From assembly GCA_964624825.1 (NCBI GenBank), contig CAZUYD010000007.1:1-64000 (forward strand): a DNA stretch of 64,000 nucleotides, given 5' to 3'. The translations under genes were made by a program, and so were the position numbers. The notes beneath the pieces are model-generated. The model ran no database searches. It had not been told where the DNA came from and was given only the letters and a program-made list of their open reading frames with translations. Below, one piece after another: positions 1-11,515 of the stretch. Every line of letters begins with the position of its first letter. The first letter of the stretch is position 1. This stretch comes from Enorma sp964624825. GTDB taxonomy: Bacteria; Actinomycetota; Coriobacteriia; Coriobacteriales; Coriobacteriaceae.

Positions 1-688
1 TACCTGTCTGGTCGATGTACATCGTAATGCTATCCATATAGGTATCATTCCCTGCAATGAGCTCTTGGACTAGGAACTCACCTGCAAAGCCTTCGGCACG
101 CAAGTCTTTCCAGAGCTTGTCAAGTTCCGCTTGCTCGTGGATGAAGTAGATCTTCTTGAAACCCTTTGCATAAAGATGCGAGTAGTCACCCGATACTGCC
201 GGCTTGGCGACCAGCGGAAAGGAGATCTCGCTTGGAGCAATGCGATTCGTACCCGCAAGACTTATGACCTCGGTATGCGGCGTATCGAGCCCATACTCCA
301 TGCACATCTGTGCGAACTCCACCTTGTCGGCCGCACGAGTACGCACCGTCCGCGGCGGCAGTGGACAAATCACGTTGCGCGGCAGACGTGGGGCCATATC
401 TTCGAGCATCTCGATCGCTGCGTCCCAATTTCCGAGCACAATTACCGTCTTGTCCATATGCTCGTTCGCAATCTGCGCAAGCTTGCGTTCAAGCGTGAGA
501 GGATGCATGTTGCTTACGTGCACATGTTCGAAAAACCTCGAATGGAGAATGAGCTTAATGGGTTCTGGTGCCAAGCAGATGCTCGAAATGCCGTACGCCT
601 CAAAGAATGCTCGACCGAGTGGATAAGTTGACATCTCCCCGCCCAAAATCACCGGCAGAATATCGTCACGAAGACTCGTTGAACTCAT
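1..688 (-). CDS. ATP-grasp ligase, D-aspartate ligase-like (3' end outside window)
   Basis: The reading frame is open from an ATG at 688 to the left edge, giving 229 residues. The start follows a GAGGAGAG ribosome site. The N-terminal half is a preATP-grasp fold. From about residue 120 the ATP-grasp core follows, with DKVEF, the nucleotide-binding strand FPLVAKPAVSGDY, and FLVQELIAGND. The spacing and the KKIYFI strand resemble D-aspartate ligases that activate a carboxylate and add it to the peptidoglycan stem peptide. The catalytic C-terminal part is off the window, so substrate is inferred only from family resemblance and context: it lies 167 bases downstream of murJ and behind a cell-wall hydrolase on the same strand. 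It could instead be another carboxylate-amine ligase. Base composition is visibly lower in GC than the genes right of 4214. Confidence 0.75.
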   Translation of the reverse strand, partial: MSSTSLRDDILPVILGGEMSTYPLGRAFFEAYGISSICLAPEPIKLILHSRFFEHVHVSNMHPLTLERKLAQIANEHMDKTVIVLGNWDAAIEMLEDMAPRLPRNVICPLPPRTVRTRAADKVEFAQMCMEYGLDTPHTEVISLAGTNRIAPSEISFPLVAKPAVSGDYSHLYAKGFKKIYFIHEQAELDKLWKDLRAEGFAGEFLVQELIAGNDTYMDSITMYIDQTG

Positions 689-855
689 AGCTTCTCTCCT
701 CATGAATATTGGGCATTAGTCGGAATGTACTCGTTGTATAGCACAGCGCCGCGTTCAAACAACTCTCAGACTTTCGATGAACTGGTCGTAACGCACGCAC
801 CTGGCGCGCAAGTCTGTACAGGAACGCGCCATCATCTGCATTGACACCACAGCCG

Positions 856-2523
856 CTACTCCAAACGGCGACGCAAATATCCGAACATCCTAGAGAAAAT
901 TGCGTCGAAAAATGGTGCTTCCGAGATGCCAAGCCAACTTGCCGTACCAAAGGTTACTAGAAGAGCAGGGATGCCGCCGGCAAAGGTGTAGAGCACGCCA
1001 CGCACGATGCCCTCGCAAGGCCCCACGAAAACGTTAAGCGCCCACAGAATACCCCCACTCACGAGCGAACCTGCGAGCCCCAAGACAAAAGCTCGCACCG
1101 TGCTCCGCGCGATTCCACGCAAATTAAAGGCTCCCACTTGAATCCAAATCTTGAGTAAAATCATGATGTCAAGCGTCACATAGAAGAGTGCCGAAGTTAC
1201 CGGTACCACATAAAGCCCCCAGATTGGCGTGCCCCACAGACAGACGACAATCTGAACGACTGCGCCAACGCAAACCGCAAGAGCGTAGAACTTCATGCTC
1301 ATCATCGACGAGCATGCTTTTTGCAAATGCGAAGAAAGACCGTAGAATGGCAAGGCAAGCGCAAGCACTTGCAGGTATCCGGCAGTCATTGCGGTATCTT
1401 CTGCGGTGAACTGACCGCTTGCAAAGACCGCAATAAGCGAAGGCGCGAACACGATAAGAAACATCGTACAGGGTACCAGCGTGAAGAGCAGCTTGCGTAC
1501 GCCATCGGAAAAGAAATCTTTGAACGCATCAAGATCATGCACGATGTAGCTCTGTGAAAGCTCAGTGTAGAGTGTTGTGGTAATCGGAATCGCAAAGACC
1601 GAATACGGTAGCACATACCAAACGCGCGCGTAGTATGAAATCGAGGCGCCAGCCGCCGTGACGGAAAGTGCGCAACTCGAAGTCACCGCTGTTGTCGGAG
1701 CCGAAGCGAAGGTCGCCAAAAACGTAGGAAGACCGATTTTGAGCGTCTCGCGCAGCGCCGGATCGTGCAGGTTGACACGCAAGCTTAAACGCACGCCATG
1801 ACGATAGAGTGCTGGTATCTGACAGAGTACCTGCACGAGCACGCCAAGCGGATTACCCACGGCAAGCACGATCATGGCTTCATTCCACGCGACGCCAAGG
1901 TGCTGTACGAGGACACCATAAATCACGAAAGATGCAATCGTGATGATATTGTTGAAGATAGGGGCAACGCTGCTCCAAAAGAAATCGCGCTCGGCGTTGA
2001 GCACGCCCGAAAAGATGGAGGACAGCGCGTAGAGAATTATTTCGACGGTAAACCACCTGAAAAACCAGACGGCAATGCTCGAGTCAAAACCTTCAGTTGC
2101 ACCGGCCGACTGCGTCCAAATGATTGGCGCCGCAAAGACAAAACACAGCACCATGAGCACCGTCATGATAACGGTCACGATTGACAGGAGGTTGGAGGCG
2201 TAAACACCCGCGCCTTCGGTTCCAAGCTTGCGTCGCACTGACATATAGACCGGCAGAAACGCTGTAATGAGCATGCCTCCCACCACAAACTCATAGAGCA
2301 TGTTAGGGAGGTTGTTTGCGACGGTATAGGCGCTGGCAAGACCTGCTGCGCCTAGCGCCCATGCCTGCACGGTCGTTCGAAAGAAACCCGTAATGCGGCT
2401 GATGATAACGAGCACGCTTACACTGTTAGACGATTTGCTCGCTCGCTCCTTGAGATCTTCGATCCGAGGCTCATGAGTCCTGGCCTCATGCTCTTCATGC
2501 GAACGCTCTGTACGTTCCAGCAC
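856..2523 (-). CDS. murJ: MurJ/MviN lipid II flippase
   Basis: A 555-residue polytopic membrane protein of the MOP superfamily. It matches MurJ, which flips lipid II across the cytoplasmic membrane for peptidoglycan synthesis. A charged N-terminal tail of about 40 residues (rich in Glu, His, Arg) precedes the first helix. Then come the family hallmarks SRITGFFRTTVQAWALG, an N-terminal NNLPNMLYE loop and GVLNAERDFFW in the middle, with about 14 hydrophobic helices. Length is usual for the family. The charged leader is longer than in most MurJ proteins, and a later start near the SNSVSVL segment is possible. The gene sits between an NlpC/P60 hydrolase (upstream on the same strand) and a D-Asp-ligase-like ATP-grasp gene, which supports a wall-assembly cluster. 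Confidence 0.93.
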   Translation of the reverse strand: MLERTERSHEEHEARTHEPRIEDLKERASKSSNSVSVLVIISRITGFFRTTVQAWALGAAGLASAYTVANNLPNMLYEFVVGGMLITAFLPVYMSVRRKLGTEGAGVYASNLLSIVTVIMTVLMVLCFVFAAPIIWTQSAGATEGFDSSIAVWFFRWFTVEIILYALSSIFSGVLNAERDFFWSSVAPIFNNIITIASFVIYGVLVQHLGVAWNEAMIVLAVGNPLGVLVQVLCQIPALYRHGVRLSLRVNLHDPALRETLKIGLPTFLATFASAPTTAVTSSCALSVTAAGASISYYARVWYVLPYSVFAIPITTTLYTELSQSYIVHDLDAFKDFFSDGVRKLLFTLVPCTMFLIVFAPSLIAVFASGQFTAEDTAMTAGYLQVLALALPFYGLSSHLQKACSSMMSMKFYALAVCVGAVVQIVVCLWGTPIWGLYVVPVTSALFYVTLDIMILLKIWIQVGAFNLRGIARSTVRAFVLGLAGSLVSGGILWALNVFVGPCEGIVRGVLYTFAGGIPALLVTFGTASWLGISEAPFFDAIFSRMFGYLRRRLE

Positions 2524-2583
2524 GTACGCTCCTACTCACACCACCGGGCGCATCGCGCCCTCGTTTCCCGATACATACAAGTA

Positions 2584-2614
2584 AGTGCCTGCATCCCAAA
2601 AGGCTACAGGCACT
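2584..2614 (-). terminator. Hairpin downstream of the NlpC/P60 gene
   Basis: An 8-bp perfect inverted repeat (AGTGCCTG / CAGGCACT) lies just past the stop of the NlpC/P60 gene. Inside its 15-base loop CC and GG flank AAAA and can extend the stem. On the minus strand it is followed by TACTTGTAT, a weak U-tract. A second small hairpin, GGGCGC-ATC-GCGCCC, sits at 2546-2560. It may attenuate rather than abolish read-through into murJ. Confidence 0.5.
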
Positions 2615-2634
2615 CAACATCGCTCATAACAGGC

Positions 2635-3855
2635 TTAGACGGGCGAGCCGCCGCCTAGAAAATTGGCGCTATCCCAAGCGTACAGGCTGGTCACCGTCAC
2701 ACCGTAGCTCTCATTAGCCGCATGCACGTACTGTCCACTACCGATGTAGATGCCCACATGGTAGATGCTGCTCGAACTGTAACCCCAGAACACAAGGTCA
2801 CCGACCTTGAGAGAGCTTTGGCTCGTGACAAAGTTCCCCGCGCTAACCACCAGGGCGTACTGAGCTTGCGACGAATGCGGGATGCTCACGCCCGCTTGCG
2901 CATAGGCCCACGATGTCAAACCGGAACAATCGAAGCTGTTTGGGCCGCTCCCGCCATAGACATAGCTGCAGCCCACACGGGTGAGCGCTGCACTCGCCGC
3001 CGCAGTACCGATTGATGTACTCGACGAACCGGAGCTGGAGCTGCTGCCGCTCGAAGAGCTACCGGAATTCGAGCTACCGCTCGAATTGCTGTTGGAGCTG
3101 CTGCCGGAACTCGAGGAGTTCGAAGTGTCTGAACTGGAACTGTCGCTTGAGGAGTCAGTGCTTGAGCTCTCTGAATCTTCCAACTGCTGGGCAGCGGCTT
3201 CAGCCGCCTCGCGCGCTGCAGCCTCACGCTCCGCAGCCTCAGCTTCCAGCTGCTCCTGTAGCTCATCGTCAAGGCTACTGTAATACGCCTCCTGCTCGGT
3301 TACCTTGTCTTGAATTTCGGCGGTAACAGCCTCTTGGTCGTCTACGAGCTGCTGTTGTTCGGCCTCTTGCTCGGCAAGTTCTGCACGCTTCTCTTCAAGC
3401 TCCTCCTGAGTTGCCTTGACCTCATTGAGAAGGGCGGAGTCATAGTCCGCCATGCGATTTGCATAGAAGACGAGCGAAACCAGATCTTCGAAGTCAGACG
3501 CGCCCAAAACAACCGACAGAAGGCCGTTTGAACCGTTCTGCTTATAGGTATCGACCAGGCGATTAGATAGCTTAGCCTGCCCCTCCTCGAGCTCTTCCTG
3601 CTTCTCCGCGATCTGCTCTTCCAGCACAGCAATCTGCTCCTGAACGGCCGCCAAATCCTCTTGGAGCTGGTACAGTTGATTGCTGGCCACTTCTAGTTCG
3701 TTAGCATATGTTTGGAGCGTCGCATATGCCTCGTCAACCTGAGTTTGGAGCTCCTCAGAAGTCTCGTCGGCAAAGACGGCCGCAGGTATTCCGCCCAATA
3801 CAAGAACGCCTGAAACGAGAAACGTAAGAGCAATTCGAGTACCTTTAGACAGCAT
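2635..3855 (-). CDS. Secreted coiled-coil NlpC/P60 peptidoglycan hydrolase
   Basis: A 406-residue exported endopeptidase. Residues 1-29 form a Sec signal peptide ending at AVFA. Residues about 32-220 are a long Glu/Gln-rich coiled coil of the PcsB/CwlO type. Residues about 227-283 are an almost pure Ser/Gly/Asn linker. Residues 285-406 are an NlpC/P60 domain with catalytic Cys310 in FDCSGLTSW, His366 in YHVGIYIG and a polar third residue near His378. Such enzymes cleave stem peptides of peptidoglycan. The coiled coil commonly mediates control by FtsEX-type complexes, which are not seen in this window. The gene precedes murJ on the same strand. The 5' intergenic region of 358 bases contains small hairpins but no riboswitch I recognise. 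Confidence 0.92.
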   Translation of the reverse strand: MLSKGTRIALTFLVSGVLVLGGIPAAVFADETSEELQTQVDEAYATLQTYANELEVASNQLYQLQEDLAAVQEQIAVLEEQIAEKQEELEEGQAKLSNRLVDTYKQNGSNGLLSVVLGASDFEDLVSLVFYANRMADYDSALLNEVKATQEELEEKRAELAEQEAEQQQLVDDQEAVTAEIQDKVTEQEAYYSSLDDELQEQLEAEAAEREAAAREAAEAAAQQLEDSESSSTDSSSDSSSSDTSNSSSSGSSSNSNSSGSSNSGSSSSGSSSSSGSSSTSIGTAAASAALTRVGCSYVYGGSGPNSFDCSGLTSWAYAQAGVSIPHSSQAQYALVVSAGNFVTSQSSLKVGDLVFWGYSSSSIYHVGIYIGSGQYVHAANESYGVTVTSLYAWDSANFLGGGSPV

Positions 3856-4213
3856 GTGAAAATCCTATCGTCCGCTCAATGCGATTAATCTTACCAACGT
3901 GCGCAATATGAGACCACTACGCATGCCGTATCTTCAGGCGATAATCAAATAATGCTCATGTGGTTACCCTTCGACTGCGTCCGAACGACCGAGAGCGTGG
4001 ACATAAAACGAACCTGGTGACGCCTATGACCTGAATTACCCTCAGACGCTTTCTTATCCGACGGACTGCACGGATAACCTGAATCCACACCATACTGGAT
4101 GGATGAGATTGCAATTCAGCAAGCAACATGCTGGTTGGCGATGTTGCCGACAATATGCCACCGTAACAGCAGCGAATTGCCATTGTTCCATGTTAGAGCA
4201 TCGGCTCGCCCAA
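3856..4213. other. Intergenic region without a supported gene
   Basis: 358 bases between the NlpC/P60 gene and ybaK, both on the minus strand. It should contain the NlpC/P60 promoter. It holds a perfect 7-bp inverted repeat, TTATCCG (4054-4060) and CGGATAA (4071-4077), with a 10-base spacer, and other loose repeats. I compared it with the c-di-AMP (ydaO) riboswitch often found before actinobacterial wall hydrolases and could not match the conserved core. No open frame here looks coding. Confidence 0.5.
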
Positions 4214-4705
4214 CTACCCGCGTGTGATCGCCGCGACCTTCGCACCGGTGAATGCCACAAGGTCCTCGGGTGCGATGGCAAGCTGGATGCCGCGCCTGCC
4301 GCCCGAGATAAACACCTCGTCCCATAGCTCACAGGTCTCGTCGATAACCGTCGGGAAGCGCTTCTTCATGCCGATGGGCGAGCATCCGCCACGCATGTAT
4401 CCGGTCACGGGCACCAGGTCGCGCATGCGCATCATCGTAATGGACTTCTCGCCCAAAACCCGCGCCGCCGCCTTCAAGTCGAGCTCATCGGCCACGGGAA
4501 TGCAGCAAACCGCATGGCCGCCCGATGCCGTCTCGCACACGAGCGTCTTAAAGCCCTGGCCGGGCTCCTCGCCCAGCTGCTCCGCGATATGGACGCCCGA
4601 GAGATCATGCTCGTCAACCTCATAGGTACGCACCGAGAACGCTATGCCGGCGCGTTCGAGCTCGCGCATGGCATTGGTTTTCTCGAGCTTCTCGCGCTTT
4701 GCCAT
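4214..4705 (-). CDS. ybaK: YbaK/EbsC family Cys-tRNA(Pro) deacylase
   Basis: A 163-residue protein of the YbaK/ProX editing superfamily. Family members hydrolyse Cys-tRNA(Pro) formed when prolyl-tRNA synthetase mischarges cysteine. The frame shows the expected order: N-terminal TNAMRELERAGI, HIAEQLGE, the strand FKTLVCE, VPVADELDL, and the family signature GYMRGGCSPIGMKKRFPTVID followed by VFISGGRRGIQ. Length is normal. It ends 44 bases from the start side of the next operon element and is co-directional with uvrA, whose stop is at 4750, so the two may be co-transcribed. Confidence 0.92.
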   Translation of the reverse strand: MAKREKLEKTNAMRELERAGIAFSVRTYEVDEHDLSGVHIAEQLGEEPGQGFKTLVCETASGGHAVCCIPVADELDLKAAARVLGEKSITMMRMRDLVPVTGYMRGGCSPIGMKKRFPTVIDETCELWDEVFISGGRRGIQLAIAPEDLVAFTGAKVAAITRG

Positions 4706-4749
4706 CGCGCCCCCCTTCCCCGAGACCTACACCGAACCGCCAGCGCACC

Positions 4750-7617
<2,868 letters not shown>

Positions 7618-8158
7618 GTGCCCTCCCGTTCCCATGTTTACGCAATCTCCCGATTCTAACGCACAGAGGCGCACGTGGTTCGCGCACAGGAAGCGTCACG
7701 GTTTGTTCAAGCCTTGTTCGATACGGCGTCTAACCATGCCGCGCGTGACCTGTCCGGCCTCTCCTCTACGAGGAACGTTTTCCCGCGCGCCGGACGCTGC
7801 GAGCTTATCGGTGCGGCTCGCCGGCCACGGCATCGCATATGGCACCGCTTGCAGCCGTGTTTCATCTGTTTCATACGACCATTTCTCAAGTTTGGCGACG
7901 GTTTACGCGGATATAGCGAATATGCCGGACATCCACGCAGAAGAAAGTGCAGGTACAGGGCTTGCCGTTTTCCCGGCTACTTCCAAAACCCCCAAAAAGC
8001 GTCGCCAAAGTCGCAAAGTGGTTGCGGATGCCTCCTGAAACACGCCGCAAGACGCGCGGCCGCACCCTTCCAGCTCAACCAGACCAAGACATACGACCAC
8101 AAAGACCTGCTTGGCCATGCTCTCGTCCTAGAAGCCCCTGATGAACGCGATCCCGACT
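7618..8158. other. Long intergenic region, no supported gene
   Basis: 541 bases between the HAD gene (stop at 8159) and uvrA (start at 7617), both minus strand. Small open frames exist on both strands but lack ribosome sites and family resemblance. The striking content is the inverted-repeat element at 7891-8009. The uvrA promoter should also lie here. The minus-strand sequence near 7705-7725 carries two GAACAA direct repeats that do not form a LexA palindrome. Confidence 0.55.
7891..8009. ncRNA. Candidate structured element closed by a 10-bp stem
   Basis: TTTGGCGACG (7891-7900) and CGTCGCCAAA (8000-8009) are perfect reverse complements enclosing 99 bases. The interior has further pairing potential, for example GCCG / CGGC around the AAAACGG segment near 7967-7980, and ACGCGGAT against ATCCACGC. 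Either strand could be transcribed. It may be a small RNA, a leader of uvrA, or an intergenic mobile repeat. I do not recognise an RNA family. Confidence 0.35.
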
Positions 8159-8977
8159 CTACCCAATAAGCCCCAGGTCCCGCAGCGCATAGTAGACGCC
8201 GTCGTGATCGTTGTCAGCGGGCGCATGGAGCGGAATCTGCTCGAGCAGCGGCGCGGGCGCATTCGGCATCAGGTAGCCCTTGCCCGCAACTTCGAGCATG
8301 GGGGCATCGTTGTAACTGTCACCGAACGCGACCGCGTCCTCAACGGATGCGCCCCAAAGCGCGCAAAGCGTGCGCACCGCATTTGCCTTGCTGGTACCGC
8401 TGGGCATGACCTCGATTAGGATATCCGACGATTTCACGATGGCATACGCCGGGAACCGCTCGACCAGGCGCCGCTCGACGTGCTCGATCGTACCAACCTC
8501 GCACATGCAAAGCACCTTCTGCACCTCGTCATGCTCAATCGACTCGATTGTCCCCTCGCGTGCGGCAACCATCACCGTCTGCTCCTCATTCCTAACCCGC
8601 GGATCGCCCACATCGGGCGAGACCCAGTCCTCGAACGAGTACGCGCTCCATGTCATCGGCAGCCCCTCGGCCGCGGCGAAATCGACGACCTCCTGCGCGG
8701 CGGCTTTTGAAAAGCCATGGTGATGGATGATCTCGCGATGCTCATCGAGGATGATGCCGCCGCTACAGGTAACAACCGGACATTCGATACCATATTGGTC
8801 AAGCAGCGGATAGGTTGCCGTCATGCTGCGTGCCGTCACGATGACAAACGGGATGCCGCGCCGTTGAACCGTGCGTATCGCCTGCTCGGTGAGCGGCGTG
8901 AGCTCATGCGCGGAATTGAGTATGGTGCCGTCGATGTCGCTGAAGATAATCGTACTCATGCGATCGGGCAGAGGCAT
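8159..8977 (-). CDS. HAD-superfamily Cof-type phosphatase
   Basis: A 272-residue cytosolic phosphatase of the Cof/YidA subgroup (HAD subclass IIB). Motif I is FSDIDGTIL near residue 11, with the nucleophile and acid/base Asp. Motif II is VTARS. Motif III/IV is AVAFGDSYNDAPML near the C-terminus, preceded by a cap domain. Family members act on sugar phosphates, FMN or PLP. The substrate cannot be read from sequence. The ATG at 8977 has an AAAGGA site 7 bases upstream; an in-frame ATG six codons later is a weaker alternative. It is co-directional with uvrA but separated by 541 bases. Confidence 0.9.
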   Translation of the reverse strand: MPLPDRMSTIIFSDIDGTILNSAHELTPLTEQAIRTVQRRGIPFVIVTARSMTATYPLLDQYGIECPVVTCSGGIILDEHREIIHHHGFSKAAAQEVVDFAAAEGLPMTWSAYSFEDWVSPDVGDPRVRNEEQTVMVAAREGTIESIEHDEVQKVLCMCEVGTIEHVERRLVERFPAYAIVKSSDILIEVMPSGTSKANAVRTLCALWGASVEDAVAFGDSYNDAPMLEVAGKGYLMPNAPAPLLEQIPLHAPADNDHDGVYYALRDLGLIG

Positions 8978-9007
8978 GGGTGATCCTTTCTTATCGGCAA
9001 CACGAAG

Positions 9008-9217
9008 AGCACGGCGGTGCCGCACCCGCTGACCATTCTATATGATGGGAAAGACCAGATCGNNNNNNNNNNNNNNNNNNNNNNNNNNNNNNNNNNNNNN
9101 NNNNNNNNNNNNNNNNNNNNNNNNNNNNNNNNNNNNNNNNNNNNNNNNNNNNNNNNNNNNNNAGCACGGCGGTGCCGCACCCGCTGACCATTCTATATGA
9201 TGGGAAAGACCAGATCG
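9008..9217. other. Scaffold gap with duplicated contig ends
   Basis: One hundred Ns occupy 9063-9162. The 55 bases before the gap (9008-9062) are identical to the 55 bases after it (9163-9217). This is what two contigs sharing a k-mer-length overlap look like when joined with a fixed-size gap. The true sequence probably has one copy and no gap, which would shorten the HAD-mrp intergenic region by 155 bases. Confidence 0.9.
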
Positions 9218-9357
9218 CCCATCATGTCTTCCCCGTTAATGCAGGCGTTCCGTGACACGATGAGAGGCAGCGCAGATCGCGGCACGACGGGATGCCGGCG
9301 CGCCATACGGGTACAATGGGCGCAACCACTCGATGCCCCAACGTGAAAGGACGAACC

Positions 9358-10191
9358 ATGGCAACATGCGAGCACGCACAGGCGACCGAAGGCGCGTCTG
9401 AACCCATACGGTTTGAAGAGAACAGCCTGTCCGAAGCGAAGCGCGTCATCGCCGTGCTCTCGGGTAAGGGAGGCGTCGGAAAATCGTTCGTCACCGGCGC
9501 GCTCGCCGTCGAGCTGAACCGCCGCGGCCACTCGGTCGGCGTCCTCGACGCAGATATCACCGGCCCTTCCATCCCGAAGATGTTCGGCATGAGCGACCGA
9601 CGCGCGCATGGGCTCGGCAAGCTGCTGCTGCCCGAGGTCTCGGCTACCGGCATCAAGGTGATGTCGTCGAACCTCCTGCTCGAGCACGAAACCGATCCCG
9701 TGCTTTGGCGGGGTCCGGTAATCGCCGGCGCCATTCGCCAGTTCTGGAGCGATACCTCCTGGGGACCCATTGACTACCTGCTCATCGATATGCCTCCGGG
9801 TACGGGCGATGTAGCGCTCACCGTGTTCCAGTCGCTACCGGTCGACGGCATCGTGGTGGTGACGAGCCCGCAGGATTTGGTGAGCATGATCGTCGCCAAA
9901 GCGGTGAACATGGCCGAGAAGATGAGCGTCCCCATCTTGGGCGTCATCGAGAACATGAGCTACGTCACCTGCCCCGATTGCGGAAAGAACATCGAGCTCT
10001 TCGGCACGAGCAAGCTCGATAAGGTGGCGGCGACATACCATGTAGACATGCTCGGCCGCCTTCCCATCGACCCCACGCTCGCCGCAGCATGCGATGCCGG
10101 CAACATCGAGGAAGCGCTCCCTTCCGGGCTTTTGCCCAACGTGCTGGCGGCGTGCGAGGCCGTCGAAGCGCACGAAGGCGAACCCGCATAG
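9358..10191 (+). CDS. mrp: Mrp/NBP35 (ApbC-type) iron-sulfur cluster carrier ATPase
   Basis: A 277-residue P-loop protein of the Mrp/ApbC group, which binds and transfers Fe-S clusters in the cytosol. The deviant Walker A KGGVGKS lies at about residues 37-43, followed by the switch DADITGPSIP, DMPPGTGD, and the VIENMSYVTCPDC segment whose CxxC binds the bridging cluster. The frame extends upstream to 9292, but the ATG at 9358 has a GAAAGGA site and starts the family-typical N-terminus (MATCEHAQ). The next gene begins two bases after its stop, so Mrp and the flavoprotein are probably one transcript. Confidence 0.93.
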   Translation: MATCEHAQATEGASEPIRFEENSLSEAKRVIAVLSGKGGVGKSFVTGALAVELNRRGHSVGVLDADITGPSIPKMFGMSDRRAHGLGKLLLPEVSATGIKVMSSNLLLEHETDPVLWRGPVIAGAIRQFWSDTSWGPIDYLLIDMPPGTGDVALTVFQSLPVDGIVVVTSPQDLVSMIVAKAVNMAEKMSVPILGVIENMSYVTCPDCGKNIELFGTSKLDKVAATYHVDMLGRLPIDPTLAAACDAGNIEEALPSGLLPNVLAACEAVEAHEGEPA

Positions 10192-10192
10192 C

Positions 10193-11515
10193 ATGGCGCG
10201 CATGAACCCTGAGCCGTACGACGTCATCGTCATCGGCGGCGGAGCTTCCGGACTTGCCGCCGCGCTCTCCAGCGCCCGTGCGGGCGCGCGTACGGCAATC
10301 GTCGAGCGCGATGTCGCGTGCGGCCTGACCATCCTAAGAACCGGCAACGGACGCTGTAACCTTTCGAATGCGAACCTCGATCCTGCGCGCTACCGACATG
10401 CGGACGTCGCGCGCGCCGTCATGGGGGAGCACCCCGAGGATGCGCTCAGCGAGTGGTTTTCTTCACTCGGCATCCTCACCCGCTGCGAGGAGGGACGGCT
10501 CTATCCCTACAGCATGCGCGCCGAGTCCGTGCGAGACGCGCTGCTCGCCGCCTGCACGCGCGCCGGGGTGGAAATGCACTGCTGCCACAGCATCTTACGC
10601 GCCGCATGGCTCGCTAAAGACGGCGTGTGGAAGCTCGATGCGCTCGCACCGACGACGCCGTTGCATGCCGGCTGCAGCGGTGACTTTAAGACCGAGCTGC
10701 GCGCGCGGCGAAAGGCGCTGGTCAACGCCCCGAAGCAGTCGGTCGTGCTGTCGGCGCGCGCCATCGTTCTTGCACCCGGCGGGTCGAGCGCCGAAACATG
10801 CCGGCTCTTCGGTCTCCCCCACTTGAACGAGCAGCCGATGCTCTGCCCTGTCGCCTGCACCCCGATCGCACGGACGCGCGCAGCGGGGGCAAGCCTGCTC
10901 GCGCGCCTCGATGGGCTGCGCGCCGCATGTGGCCTGAGCCTAGTTCGCGCGGGAGCTACCATGTGGCACGGCCGCGGCGAAGTGCTGTTCCGCAGCTACG
11001 GCCTTTCGGGAATCGTCGTGTTCGATCTTTCGCGGCGCATGGAGTCCGGCGACGATATCGTGCTCGACCTGTTCCCCCACATGAGCGAGGCGGAGCTGAC
11101 GCAGCTTCTGCGGACGCGCGAACACGTTGTCGGCGCCTTAGAGCCACGAAACCGGGCATGGTTCGACGGCATCCTGGCACCCGAATTGGGTCATGCGGTA
11201 CTCGACGCGGGCGGCGGATCGATCGAAGACTGCGCGCACGCTGCAAAGCACCTCGTGTTTCGCGCGGCCGGGCGCACCGAAACCAAATCCGCTCAAGTCC
11301 ACCGGGGCGGCATTCCCTTCGACGCAATCGACTTGGAAACGCTCGCCACGCGCACGGAGCCTTCGAACAGCCTGTTTGCCTGCGGTGAAGCCCTCGACCA
11401 AGACGCCGACTGCGGTGGATACAACCTCGCATGGGCATGGTGCTCGGGGCGGCGCGCGGGCGATGCGGCCGCCCGTGCAGCGGCGAGCGCGCAGGCGTCG
11501 GCGCAGCGATCCTAG
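10193..11515 (+). CDS. HI0933/BaiN-family NAD(P)/FAD-dependent oxidoreductase
   Basis: A 440-residue flavoprotein. The N-terminal FAD-binding Rossmann motif VIGGGASGLAAA lies at residues 13-24, the diagnostic RTGNGRCNLSN of the HI0933 family lies near residue 50, and a C-terminal DxDxGGYNLAWAWCSG segment closes the FAD fold. Family members include BaiN, implicated in bile acid 7-dehydroxylation, but most are of unknown substrate, so no reaction is assigned. The start at 10193 lies two bases after the mrp stop. An ATG three codons on is equally possible. The long upstream frame overlapping mrp is not used. Confidence 0.88.
   Translation: MARMNPEPYDVIVIGGGASGLAAALSSARAGARTAIVERDVACGLTILRTGNGRCNLSNANLDPARYRHADVARAVMGEHPEDALSEWFSSLGILTRCEEGRLYPYSMRAESVRDALLAACTRAGVEMHCCHSILRAAWLAKDGVWKLDALAPTTPLHAGCSGDFKTELRARRKALVNAPKQSVVLSARAIVLAPGGSSAETCRLFGLPHLNEQPMLCPVACTPIARTRAAGASLLARLDGLRAACGLSLVRAGATMWHGRGEVLFRSYGLSGIVVFDLSRRMESGDDIVLDLFPHMSEAELTQLLRTREHVVGALEPRNRAWFDGILAPELGHAVLDAGGGSIEDCAHAAKHLVFRAAGRTETKSAQVHRGGIPFDAIDLETLATRTEPSNSLFACGEALDQDADCGGYNLAWAWCSGRRAGDAAARAAASAQASAQRS

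Noticed and set aside
2981..3283. Repeat array or CRISPR in the NlpC/P60 gene
   Set aside because: The repetitive DNA encodes the Ser/Gly linker; no spacer-repeat regularity. No CRISPR array, cas gene, tRNA or rRNA was seen anywhere in the window.
3856..4213. c-di-AMP (ydaO) riboswitch before the NlpC/P60 gene
   Set aside because: Position would fit, but the conserved pseudoknot core sequences could not be found.
7930..7975. Resemblance to the SRP RNA Alu domain (GCCCTGTACCTGCA on the minus strand)
   Set aside because: Only this short stretch matches what I recall of large SRP RNAs; the conserved GGAAGGAAGCAG apical domain is absent nearby.
7903..8118. 71-residue minus-strand frame in the uvrA-HAD gap
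   Set aside because: No convincing ribosome site and no family; it overlaps the inverted-repeat element, which explains conservation better if there is any.
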